Shown here: in pieces, positions 24,597 to 33,683 of the stretch
How positions within the stretch are numbered: the stretch's first letter is position 1
Layout of the letters: each line of letters begins with the position of its first letter
Assembly (NCBI GenBank): GCA_002794465.1
Contig: MTSL01000046.1
Location: forward strand, 1-34,577
Length of the DNA: 34,577 nucleotides
Direction: 5' to 3'
Source of the DNA: Paramicrosporidium saccamoebae
Taxonomy: Eukaryota; Rozellomycota
Notes under the pieces: model-generated
What the model was told of the DNA's origin: nothing
Database searches by the model: none
Seen by the model: the letters and a program-made list of their open reading frames with translations, nothing else
Translations under genes and position numbers: made by a program

Positions 24597-26066
24597 CTAC
24601 TCTGATGGACCATTGCAAATATAGAATAGCATGTATGCGTTACATCGGACCACCTCTTGCCATGTGCAGGCAGAGACACAGGCATCGTCGATCCAGAACC
24701 ATTGGTCTCGGCTCTTGATGAAGCAAGTATAATGGCCACTATCAAGATTTCCAACGTGACTTGTAACAGCAAAAAGATGGTATCCATATTGGCCAGGACC
24801 ATCGGTAGAGCCCGTCGCCATGAATGGTAGTAGAGAGAGATACTCTTCAAAATGGATGGCCGTGTCAATCTTGGTAGAGGACAGACCATGTTCAAAACGC
24901 TTGAGGTGGATGGACAAAATCTGGGGACTGGAACGGATGGTTAGTTGTTTTGCAATCTCGGGATGGTTCCGGTGACATGCACTACAAATGTAGTTTCCAG
25001 CAGGGAGATGCTCCGCTCGGGTGAATCTGTGCAGACATTCCTCGAGGTCAAGACCATCCATGCTGGGAGGAATATCTAGCGATATATCCAGGAACGGATC
25101 CAGTGTTTCAGTGACATTTCCGCACTGCAGACAGGTCAAGTCGGATTGGAGGACGCCGGAGAATATCCGATGCACAACACAGCTGCAATTGTACATGGCT
25201 CCTTCCAGGTGGGTGTGGAGAGTATTCCGCATGGTCACAAATAGCTCATGGGCGTCCTGTTGTTCGTAGCCCGCAAGATCCTTGGATATCCTCCACAGCG
25301 ATTCCAGCATCCTGTTGGGCGCAATTGGAATGTCGCCTCCATCGTACATTCGACAGAATATAGAGTCCATTTCGCACGCAATACAAGCTTCGTTGGATCT
25401 TGCCCTTGGACACGTCTTGGCCAAATGCAATGGCCCATCCGGAGCCAAAAAGAATTTTCTGAGAGGTTCAATGTGCAGTATGGTCTGGAGGATGCAATTC
25501 ATAAAGCATGTATTTCCCAAATTATAAAGCCCCCGAATGTTTCCACAGTGACGCTTTGCCGTCTCGCCACTCTCTGCAATCCAGGTCTGCACTTTGTCGA
25601 ATTGCGCAATTGTCTGGCTGGCATCCGAGTTGGACTGTCTACTTTCCAACCACACCGAGGCCATCAGGTCGTTCCAAACCCATACCTTACAAACTGAGCA
25701 GAACATGGCGCCACTCTGGATTTCTATAGACAATGCGTGCCCCGACTCTGAACTGTGTGTCTGCTGATGGTTTGCTGGATGGCCACAGGCGACCCGCGGA
25801 CACTGCAGACACACTTGCAATGGCGACTGATAGGCTGCACATTCTGCACAACACAGAGCCTCGCAGCCCCAATGAAGCCGACGGGCCACAGTATGGTACA
25901 TTTTCAAAAAGTCGCTCATGGACGACAGATGTTTGCAACGTATCAAAGCCGGCACGTCATTTTGGCTGGGTTGTGTGTTGGAAATGGCCGAAACTGAAGA
26001 GGCCTCATCAGCTTCAGAGATTGGTGCTGCTGCCACTTTGGTGGGACTTGATTTTTTCGATCCCAT
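24597..26066 (-). CDS. UBP8: UBP8/USP22-type ubiquitin hydrolase of the SAGA DUB module
   Basis: Deubiquitinase that removes ubiquitin from histone H2B in SAGA. The protein is 489 aa, intronless, start ATG 26066. An N-terminal ZnF-UBP domain lies at about residues 65-135 (CEALCC, CLQCPRVACG, HALSIEIQSG, FCSVC). It mediates assembly with Sgf11-type partners in the family. The catalytic USP domain follows: GLYNLGNTCFMNCILQTIL (C187), GYEQQDAHELF, a zinc ribbon (LTCLQC ... YICSACH), LSIHLKRFEH, then NLDSGHYTCFI (H445) and WFWIDD. All three catalytic positions are present, so the enzyme should be active. A disordered Ala/Ser/Pro N-terminus of about 35 residues precedes the zinc finger. Confidence 0.95.
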   Translation of the reverse strand: MGSKKSSPTKVAAAPISEADEASSVSAISNTQPSQNDVPALIRCKHLSSMSDFLKMYHTVARRLHWGCEALCCAECAAYQSPLQVCLQCPRVACGHPANHQQTHSSESGHALSIEIQSGAMFCSVCKVWVWNDLMASVWLESRQSNSDASQTIAQFDKVQTWIAESGETAKRHCGNIRGLYNLGNTCFMNCILQTILHIEPLRKFFLAPDGPLHLAKTCPRARSNEACIACEMDSIFCRMYDGGDIPIAPNRMLESLWRISKDLAGYEQQDAHELFVTMRNTLHTHLEGAMYNCSCVVHRIFSGVLQSDLTCLQCGNVTETLDPFLDISLDIPPSMDGLDLEECLHRFTRAEHLPAGNYICSACHRNHPEIAKQLTIRSSPQILSIHLKRFEHGLSSTKIDTAIHFEEYLSLLPFMATGSTDGPGQYGYHLFAVTSHVGNLDSGHYTCFIKSRDQWFWIDDACVSACTWQEVVRCNAYMLFYICNGPSE

Positions 26067-26481
26067 TAAACCATTTTCATTTCGTATTAGTGTAGTGTTA
26101 TTGCTGTAGAGGGAGTGGGGGTGTAGGTAAAGGGAGTGTGAATAGTATTAGTGGTGATGATGTTGGTATTGGTATTGGTATTGAGATATGTTACGATATA
26201 ATGTGGCATAATATAATACTAGGACGCTTTATGACATGCCATAATATTGAAATATGCCATGGCATGATATTGCACAACACGGCAGGGTACTCCACGACAA
26301 AGCACAACACAACACTACACAGCACAGCACAACACATCACACCAAACCACACCACACCACATCACACCAAACCACACCACACCACATCACATCACCATAC
26401 AACACTCTCAAAGTCGCCCTATAGGATAGAGTGTTTACATCACTAAATCTTGTGTGATTGGCCAACAAGAAGCTTTGCTCA
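26067..26481. other. Intergenic with low-complexity DNA between UBP8 and Yippee
   Basis: The divergent interval holds no gene. It contains GGTATT repeats (26164-26182), short palindromic words such as ATGCCATGGCAT, and a long CA-rich stretch. A plus-strand open frame through the CA-rich part has only repetitive residues and is not believed. Confidence 0.5.
26275..26405. repeat. CA/CCA-rich low-complexity tract
   Basis: The strand is made almost only of A and C with scattered T (units such as CACAACA and CACCACA). It includes an exact 25-bp tandem duplication at 26338-26362 and 26363-26387. It is strongly strand-asymmetric. Confidence 0.85.
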
Positions 26482-26896
26482 ATGGGCATCGTCCTCAGAC
26501 AATATCTCGATAGTTCGTCAGTCGTAACTTGTCGACAGTGTCGGACACACCTTACTGAACCGGATGAGGTCATCTCTAAAGAGTTCCAGGGACAACATGG
26601 TCGGGCGTACCTTTATGCGACAGTGTATTCCAGGCTCAGTGTGCTCACATGTAGGATCAACGTGGTTGAGGGCGAGCCGGCAGCAAAGACAATGACTACA
26701 GGACAGCACGTAGTGTCAGACATTTCATGCACCTATTGTGGAATCAAGATTGGCTGGAAATATGTAACCATGCTCTGGAACCTTAATTTTCTAGATCAAG
26801 GCCACTGAGCCGTCGCAGAAATACAAAGTCGGACATTTTATTCTCGAACGAGCACTCATTTCTGAAATGGAACAAACTGATGCCGTCCGGTTATAA
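26482..26896 (+). CDS. Yippee-like zinc-binding protein, three exons
   Basis: Small conserved eukaryotic protein with a single zinc-binding Yippee domain related to the Mis18/cereblon CULT fold; cellular role not established. Exons 26482-26624, 26655-26763 and 26795-26896 join in phase across 30- and 31-nt introns to 117 aa. Sequence signatures are VTCRQCRTHLT (first CxxC), DEVISKEFQGQHGRAYLY, INVVEGE across splice 1, MTTGQHVVSDISCTYCG (second CxxC), IGWKYIKATEPSQKYKVGHFILE across splice 2. Length and zinc ligands are canonical. ATG 26482 was chosen; an upstream TTG is not a start. The stop is only 24 bp before the ATG of the next gene. Confidence 0.93.
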
Positions 26897-26920
26897 GCAC
26901 TAATAAATTTCCCTTTCTGC

Positions 26921-27313
26921 ATGTATTTTTGGCGGAGTATCCCGAGGGGCCTTGGGAAGTGGTCCAGCACGCGGCCTGGAGCACGGTTTGGCTCTACGCA
27001 TGCAAAGGAACAATTTAACGAACCAGGTGGTAATCTCTTTGGCCGCATAGTAGTGTTTCCATTTTTCTTCAACCTGTAGCCCGGCAAAGCATATCCTGTG
27101 GATTGGGCAGACCGCATATACTCTATCTTTTATCTAGGCGGACTGGCCGTCTTTGTTTTCCTCTACCAATACAAGCCCGACACTGAGTATCCATTGTCGC
27201 ATTACTAAGTGTCTAGTCCGTACAAGTGGGCGAGGAGAGAGGCTCTGAAGCGTATGAAGGAGCGTGGTGTGGATCTGGACGAATATCGTTACAGACTGCC
27301 TCAAGTGTATTAG
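26921..27313 (+). CDS. NDUFB11: NADH dehydrogenase (complex I) ESSS/NDUFB11-like subunit, three exons
   Basis: Accessory single-pass subunit of the membrane arm of mitochondrial complex I. Exons 26921-27049, 27080-27186 and 27217-27313 join across two 30-nt introns in phase to 110 aa. The N-terminus is basic and arginine-rich, as for a mitochondrial presequence. Family blocks are NEPGGNLFGR, then PVDWADRIY, a membrane segment (LGGLAVFVFLYQY), KPDTD and, across the second splice, PYKWARREALKRMKERG. Intron 1 could be read through only to an in-frame TAG, which supports splicing. The 3' end lies in a 133-bp duplication, so a second copy of the last exon follows. Start and splice sites are inferred; the family match is good. 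Confidence 0.8.
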
Positions 27314-27512
27314 CCAAAACTAAACTATTTCTTAAGATTTGGAATATTAAAGACGCCATAATCGTAGAATGGACGCCCCGAAGCGTATAGAGGAGCGTAG
27401 AGTGGATCTGGACAAATATCGTTACAGACTGCCTCAAGTGTATTAGCCAAAACTAAACTATTTCTTAAGATTTGGAATATTAAACGACGTCATGATTGTA
27501 GAATAGACGCCC
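27247..27512. repeat. 133-bp tandem duplication covering two convergent 3' ends
   Basis: Copy 1 (27247-27379) and copy 2 (27380-27512) are about 92 percent identical by eye. Copy 1 contains the end of NDUFB11 with its stop (27311-27313). Copy 2 contains the end of the convergent kinesin-like gene, whose stop is at 27458-27460. Copy 1 has a one-base deletion relative to copy 2 in the kinesin tail region, so it no longer encodes that end in frame. Copy 2 retains an open frame for the last NDUFB11 residues (RYRLPQVY plus stop). Confidence 0.9.
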
Positions 27513-30098
27513 GGATCAACATTTCGTCGCTCCTTTCCGAGGGTGGTCGTGGCTTCAGTTGCTTTTGTACGGTCGGGGAGTTTTATGCGCTTGCGGCTGT
27601 CGTCCTGGTTGAATGAGAGACCAGCAAGGATGTTTTCAGTTCCAGATGGCTTCCTGACGACGCCAGGAATAAAAGCCGATGGCTTCCAGACCTTTGCAGG
27701 ACTGACGCCGGTCTGTAATGCCTGTGATTTCTGTGGGGTCCCAGGAATAACAACTTCCTCCTCCTCGATGGTTGTCTTGGTCGTCTTTTTTGATCCAGCC
27801 GATTTGGTTGGTTTCACCGTCTCGGCTTTGGGTTCAATCGATTTGCCAACTTTTTCTGGTTCGGTTCGTTTGGAAGTCTTGGTAGCTTCTGGTTCGGCTT
27901 GTTTGACAGTCTCGGCAACTTCTGGTTCAATCTTTTGTAATTCAACCTCTGCCTTTCTTGGTCGCCCTCTTGGCTTTGGTGCAGCTTTGATGGGCTCTGT
28001 TACCCGCCGAAGTCTACTAACGATTGGTTCAACATTTGCTGCAGGCTTGGTCGACTGCTTACCTGAATGTTTAGCCAGCTGCTTAGCCGGATGCTTAACC
28101 GGACTATCCACTACGCTTTCTGCACCTGCCTCATCCTCTACACTGGTATCACTCTCAGACTCCACAGGGGCAATCTTTGACTTTTTGGCAACCACTGGCT
28201 TTGCAATAATTGAGGAAGCCTCCTTTTCTTTAATCAAGACTCGTAAATCTTCCATCACATTTTGCATCGCATCTCGCTCGTGCTGCCACTTTTCCTCCAT
28301 TGCCTTGATCGTCCTGCTGATCTCTGGGGACTGGGGTTTTCTGGACAAGACTTCAAGTTTTGCCTGTAGAGTCACGTTCTCAATCTTCAGGGCACCCAGC
28401 TTGGACTCTAGCTCTTTTACTGTGGTCTGGAATGTATCTGCTTTGCTCTCAAGACTGGCAAGCTTCTTTTGAAGCATAACCTCGGACGATTTTGTCTTTT
28501 TGAGGTCAGCTTCAAGCTCTGCCAACTCTTTGGATTGTCCCTTTAATCGTTTCGAATCCTCTGCCGAGGTAGACTCGACACTGGACTTTGCCTTTTCCAA
28601 GGCGGAAATTTGCATTTCCAGTGTCTGGATCTTGCTTGTGGCCGAGGAAAGGCTTGATTGCAGACTCTGCTTTTCCTTCTGCGTCACTTGGAGACTCTTC
28701 TGGGCAGTATCGAGCCGGCCAGTTAGACCATCAATTTCTGCCTTGAATTCGTTCTCAATCTTTTCCTTTTCCGACACGGACGAACGAAGGCGCTCCTCCA
28801 ACGCCGACAGCTGATGCTGCTTAATCTCCATTTCTGCAAGAAGCAAGAGCCGTTCGTGTTCCATACATACTAGATCAATCTCGCACTGACGAATTCGCTC
28901 GTGAACCTGCAATCTCTCCATGCTGAGACGGCTCATTTCGTATTCAAATTCCCAATTCTGGCGGCTTCCTTTAAATCCAGAAGTTTCCTGCTCTGATAAC
29001 AGGTCTTCGCGTTGAAGTTCTGTCAGATGTAGGGCCTTCTTTAGCTGTTTCAGCTCGCGACGAACGGCGCGGTGTTCGAGTTCAAGCCGACCATGCGTTT
29101 CAACGAGGACAGCGAGTTCGCACATTTCGGGCGATTCGAGGAGCGGAGTAGGATGATTCTTGATCCGTCGCATAGCCGAGAGGAGTTGAGTAAAGCTTTG
29201 TAAATGACGAGCAACTGCGGTGCGAGGTAAATCAGCCACCACCAGAGTCATCCACGAACCACCAAAACACGGCTCAATCAGCGAAGAAAGGAAGGACGAC
29301 TGTGTCCGCGTGTCTTGTGCAACGACTTCTTGGCTCAGATTTAGAATTGTAGACCCTAACATGTTAGTTCGCCAAGGTTCAGCGTTTTTACAGAGTTGGG
29401 CGAGCGACTTTTCTAGCTGAGATCCAGTTGAGATGCAGCCCAGATCGGCAAGCACAAGAGTAGACATGGCTCCGGGAAGAGTAGTGTCGCTTGGTCGCAC
29501 AAACAAGCGTACCAACAAGACACAGGGTAGAGAATAGCCCTGTTGCAGCGAGTCAATGATAGACTTTGTCGAGTCAGCTGCGCCAAGAGGACTCCAGTCT
29601 TCCAATTTTTGCACGTCTGCCAACAATTTCCGTTCATAGGACGCCAAGTCAATACAACTGGTGTCACTAACGCCAAACATGGAGAACGAAAGCGAAATAT
29701 TGTGTTCTTTTTGCTCATCCAGCTTTTCTTGGAGCAATTCCAAAATGTGCTGGAGTAGAGTACAGAACGAGCCCACCTTTTCCGCTTCTCCTCCCATGCA
29801 GATGACGCTGCACGAAATTCCATGGAGTAGGTTTTGCAGCAGTTTTGGGATATTGGCTTTTGCGGAGAAGAGCGGCTCTACGGGATTGTCCAAGCAAAGG
29901 TCGTATTCATGACTAAAGTTTGATCAAGTGACATTGGGAATACGTAGTGGAGGACTCTTCGGTGCTCACCACAACTGCACTGCCACCGCTTAATTCGATA
30001 GCAGCTCTTGACGCTGGGAGGTGTCCAACAATGCTGGTGGCATCTTTGACGCGCACCGCTACCTGTACATTCGCCTGGCGCATTAACCAATCAAACAT
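27458..30098 (-). CDS. Kinesin-like protein with degenerate motor, coiled coil and AT-hook
   Basis: Exon 1 (29944-30098) and exon 2 (27458-29912) join in phase across a 31-nt intron to 869 aa. The N-terminus follows the kinesin motor order: VQVAVRVKD (beta 1), LLQNLLHGISCSVICMGG (where kinesins have N-x-T-[IV]-F-A-Y-G), STLVLADLGCISTGS (where LVDLAGSE lies), FGGSWMTLVVADLP (where LGGNSKTLMIA-x-ISP lies) and a RRIKNHP neck. The P-loop GQTGSGKT is replaced by GGEAEKVGS at residues 92-100, and switch II has lost its DLAGSE core. ATP binding is therefore unlikely. Residues about 330-600 form a long coiled coil. The tail is basic, Lys/Glu/Thr-rich and holds an AT-hook-like RGRPRK near 700-705. A structural, chromatin- or spindle-linked pseudomotor is the inference. 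The frame from 29893 begins with TTG and is not the start. Confidence 0.72.
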
Positions 30099-30123
30099 TC
30101 CCGCCACAAATTTATTATTACAT

Positions 30124-31023
30124 CTAACGGTAAATCACGAATATTATGAAAGCTGCCAGCGCCAGTAGTAGGATAATAATGAGGACAGCTGTGAAAATTG
30201 ACGAGTAAGAGGCCGATTTCTTGCGTCGTTCTTCAGTGGGATTCTGTGCCTCTACATCAACGAGACCGATGCCGCTGCGATCTGCCGATGGCCCGATCAC
30301 GATGGGCTTGACCTCTGGGGAGCTATTGCTATCGTCAAATTTGACACTTTTCTTAATGGGTGGCTCGTCGATGGCGACTTTTGTGTTAGTTGGGGACGTT
30401 AAGGGGACTGGCGAGGTTGAGGGGACTGGTGAGGTAGAGGGTGATGAGGTAGAGGGTGGTGAGGGGAGCGGTAAGGCTGAGGATGATGAGGGGGCTGGTG
30501 AGGTTGGGGGTGAGGTAGAGGGTGATGAGGGGGTTGGAGGAACTGGAGAAACTGGTGCGGTCGAGGGTACGGTGACTTTGTCACTAATTTCCACCTGTGT
30601 CATTTCTTCAGGATTTGCAAAAGTATCGTCTTTGTCATTACTGTGATCAGATTGGGGTGAAGTGGCCTTTCCTGGTGTTCGGATACCAGGAGCATCTGTA
30701 GCAATCCATTCCGGACTCTTTAGCTCTGGAGACACTGCTATGGGGAAAATTGGCATCGGAGACGACAATGGGGACACTGCCACTGGAGATGTTGGAGGTA
30801 TTCTTTTTGGTGCTACATCTGTATGCTCCGAATCTGAATCCTTTTCCGTTCCCATCACTTTGTTCGCTCTAGCCGTTTCATCTACTTGTTCAATGGGGTC
30901 CTCGAACACTGGTTCCTCATATATGGGATGCTCTTTATGCTGCCGATTATACAGACTGTCAATAAAGTCGTCAATCTTTCCAAATCGGCGAACATTGTGC
31001 GACTTTTCCCCCGGATCGCTCAT
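30124..31023 (-). CDS. Tail-anchored Ser/Pro-rich membrane protein of unknown function
   Basis: I do not recognise a family. From ATG 31023 the product is 299 aa. The N-terminal 100 residues are charged (FGKIDDFIDSLY, then acidic). Residues about 130-240 are Ser/Pro/Thr-rich with many SP and TSP motifs, possible kinase sites. A KKSVKFDD motif resembles the RVxF docking site of protein phosphatase 1. The last 25 residues (SIFTAVLIIILLLALAAFII...) form one membrane segment with two or three residues after it, a tail anchor for ER, Golgi or mitochondrial outer membrane. The frame stays open upstream to a GTG at 31245, and that part looks protein-like, so an upstream exon is possible. The stop is 25 bp from the ATG of the kinesin-like gene on the same strand. 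Confidence 0.6.
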   Translation of the reverse strand: MSDPGEKSHNVRRFGKIDDFIDSLYNRQHKEHPIYEEPVFEDPIEQVDETARANKVMGTEKDSDSEHTDVAPKRIPPTSPVAVSPLSSPMPIFPIAVSPELKSPEWIATDAPGIRTPGKATSPQSDHSNDKDDTFANPEEMTQVEISDKVTVPSTAPVSPVPPTPSSPSTSPPTSPAPSSSSALPLPSPPSTSSPSTSPVPSTSPVPLTSPTNTKVAIDEPPIKKSVKFDDSNSSPEVKPIVIGPSADRSGIGLVDVEAQNPTEERRKKSASYSSIFTAVLIIILLLALAAFIIFVIYR

Positions 31024-31324
31024 ACCGCTTCGTCTCGAGGGGGCGCTAGCCTTGCTAATGTATAGACCATGTGATTGGAGAGTACCAAGATGGACCCAAT
31101 CAGAATTCGTTCCCGGCAATTTGATTGGACAGCCCACTGAATTGGAGTGTCCGCTTATGAGGGGGATTTCAATCCAGATAATCACTTCCCTCCACAGGTC
31201 AGCCCTGTTTGTGAGTGAGTACACGTTGAATAAACAATCTTTCACTCGGACTCGACAGCAATTACCACTGGCCTATACCGTGATCGATCTGTTATAGAAA
31301 AAATGGCATTATTCGTAAATTTCC

Positions 31325-31978
31325 ATGCAGCTTCCGGCAACGTCTAGTCTTGTGCCCCTCTTTCTTGCTGCTGGACTCTTTGTCACAAGTCAGGCTCGCA
31401 GTCTGTCTTACCGAATGAAAGGCTCTGAGAACAAGTCATGCTTTTATGCTTACGTGGACCCAAAAGTGCCGCTCAACAATGCTCTCCTTCAATTCTACTA
31501 CGCCGCCGGCGATGCCAAGGGCAGCGACATTGTCTACGTTGATGCCTCTGTCACAGGGCCCTCTGGACAGCCACTGCACAGCCAGAGCCGCCAAACACAT
31601 GCCGAGGTGAATATCAAACCACCTCAGGCCGGCGAGTATGCCCTCTGTCTCACTCACCACGGCTCGCCCTCGGACAAGAACGTGGATGTAGACGTTACTC
31701 TGCCCACTATGCCACCGCAGGCGAACCAAGAGAAGGACGACACGGCCAAGTTGGAGGCCACTGTGCACAAGCTGCAGCGCGAGCTGTCCGATTTGGTCCA
31801 TACGCTACGCTATGTCAAGAATCGCGAACGCCGCAACTTGGAGACGGTGGAGAGTGTGGAAGGATGGGTGTTTTACATTTCTATCTTTGAGGTAATGCTA
31901 ATTATTGGAATGTCGCTACTGCAAGTTACAGTCCTGCGCATGTTCTTTTCCGGTAATCGCAAACATCAGCGCGTGTAA
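31325..31978 (+). CDS. p24 family (emp24/gp25L/TMED) cargo receptor
   Basis: Type I membrane protein of COPI/COPII vesicles that cycles between ER and Golgi as cargo receptor. The 217-aa intronless protein has a signal peptide (cleavage near SQA), a lumenal GOLD domain with the expected two cysteines (KSCFYAYV and YALCLTH), a coiled-coil stretch (LEATVHKLQRELSDL), a juxtamembrane ESVEGW segment and one membrane segment. The cytosolic tail is MFFSGNRKHQRV; the FF pair is the usual COPII signal. A terminal KKXX is absent. Subfamily cannot be decided reliably. It is divergent from the tail-anchored gene and 71 bp upstream of the HAUS3-like gene. Confidence 0.93.
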   Translation: MQLPATSSLVPLFLAAGLFVTSQARSLSYRMKGSENKSCFYAYVDPKVPLNNALLQFYYAAGDAKGSDIVYVDASVTGPSGQPLHSQSRQTHAEVNIKPPQAGEYALCLTHHGSPSDKNVDVDVTLPTMPPQANQEKDDTAKLEATVHKLQRELSDLVHTLRYVKNRERRNLETVESVEGWVFYISIFEVMLIIGMSLLQVTVLRMFFSGNRKHQRV

Positions 31979-32049
31979 TTTGTCTAAATAATAACCAATG
32001 TTTGAAAAATTCAATCCATAATCAATAATACATAACCCGTGGTAGTTGT

Positions 32050-33286
32050 ATGGTATTGGAGGGACTAAAACGAGCTGAGCAGTTTATTACCGTTCTCCGG
32101 AATGCCGGCTACCGCAACGAAGCGGGCAGAACGCTAAAGCCGGAGCATTTGGACCACGAATTTGAGAGTCGTCCAACTACAGCGGCATTGCTGGCATTGG
32201 CGGATGGACTACGAGCGCGTGTCCTGTCCGAAGTAGAAGTACTGCAGTACCAACCTGAATTGCTGCTGAAAGTTTAGGTTACAACATCTTGCAAATTTGG
32301 GACTGTTGGACGGCTTACTGGAGGGCCTGGACGAGGCAGAGCAACCAAAAGTGATGCCTACTAGTGAAAAAATTGAGCGACTCTATGAATTGAATGGACA
32401 ACTTGAAAGACTACTGGATGCCCAGTCCATTTCTGAACAGACTTGTCTCGCGGAATTAGAAAAGCTGCCTTTAGTGGAGAGGGTTGAGACGATAGATGTG
32501 CTTAGCATTACACAGTCTAAATCGGAACCGCTTGACATGCTGATAGCTGAGTATGACGGACTGCAAGAGCAGATAAAGGAAACTCTTGACAAGTGCTTTG
32601 AAAAATTGTTCACGCCGCTGGACACTACAGACCCTGACGAGCCGGTGCTACGATTCAAGACAATATCCAACTCTGACCTGATACGACAACCTTGGCACCC
32701 TGAAGATTATGCATTTTATGAGAGTAAAATTACCAAGGCCATCGATGCATTACGCATGTATGGATTCAAGCTGTGCATTGAGGAATTGGTGCACGGCGAT
32801 CAACAGATTCGTGCACGGAGAAGCGCTTATCAAGCCGAGATGTATTCTCAAATCACAGCACTACAATTGCGACGTCTTTGTTTGGGAACCATCTTTCACG
32901 AGGCTCTGAACAACCTTGGCTCGCACCTTCAAAAGTCTTGCAATGAGTTGCTGGGATCCTTGAACTCGGCAAAGTCAAAAATGTCGCCCGTTTCTACTTT
33001 TGCGCAATACACAGTAAATGACCCTTTGACAAGCGTTGCCATCAGGCGTCCAAGCCATACGCACCGGATCGAAGACCATGTAAAGAGGCTGAAAAGTCTT
33101 GAATCTTCCATTGCTCAAGTTAGTCATCTAAGTCTATGTTTCTTAAACGACGCAGCTGAAGTCGAACCACTGCCCCTATCCGTCAAGCATGAAGAATCGG
33201 CTCTTCGATCTATTACTATGGAAATGTCAGAGATGCTTTCTCTTAATGCCACTGAAGCAGAACGAGTGCGTCTAATGTCTAAATAA
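32050..33286 (+). CDS. Probable augmin subunit HAUS3-like, two exons
   Basis: Exon 1 (32050-32246) and exon 2 (32278-33286) join in phase across a 31-nt intron to 401 aa. The N-terminus matches the HAUS3 N-terminal domain pattern: FITVLRNAGY (family F-x-x-x-L-x-x-[IL]-GYP), LKPEHLDHEFES, then RVLSEVEVLQ and across the splice LQHLANLGLLDGLLEGLDEAE (family: VLS-x-x-EL ... ILEG-x-x-LDEAL). The rest is helical with coiled-coil tendency, as expected. Augmin recruits gamma-tubulin complexes to existing microtubules. It is patchily distributed in fungi. The family is about 600 aa, so this version is shorter. Similarity is limited to the N-terminus, so the name is a moderate inference; otherwise a coiled-coil protein. 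Confidence 0.5.
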
Positions 33287-33683
33287 ACGGTCCTGTGGTT
33301 GATGGAGGGTGGGGTCTTGACTATTTAGATTGTCGGCCAGTTGGTATTCCGCTCTGTATGATTGTTCCGATACTGTGTCGGTTCATCGGCCAAAATTACA
33401 CAAGAGCCTAGGGCTCACCAGCCGTCTTGGACCGGTTACTATGCAATATTACATATTAGGCAATGCCATGCCTGTACGAAACAGGCGTCTTGGTGAAGCC
33501 CTGACAACACACAATGTCAAGCATTGACGTCGGAGTCCTCATGATTCGCCTGCTGAAGATTGCGGGTGCGCAAATCATTTGTTGCTGACTGGTATTATAG
33601 TAAAGGAGCAGCTTACTGCCGATTTTGCCACTCAACGCCCAAGTGTATTTCATCAGGCTAGTGCTGATGTTATCTATCGGCTA
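33287..33683. other. Intergenic between two convergent genes
   Basis: The region of about 400 bp has short open frames on both strands (33330-33527 plus, 33456-33653 minus) with no domain, signal peptide or splice-supported continuation. I see no RNA gene or repeat. Confidence 0.45.

Noticed and set aside
27543-28814. 309-aa and 104-aa plus-strand frames opposite the kinesin-like gene
   Set aside because: The residues are Ser/Phe/Val-rich, as expected from reading Lys/Glu-rich coiled-coil codons backwards; no start context or family.
30221-31297. Plus-strand Gly/Glu-rich and other frames opposite the tail-anchored gene
   Set aside because: Complement of the Ser/Pro-rich repeats. The tail-anchor on the minus strand is a better coding signal.
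33330-33653. Small open frames on both strands
   Set aside because: No family, no signal peptide, no splice-supported continuation and not longer than expected by chance.
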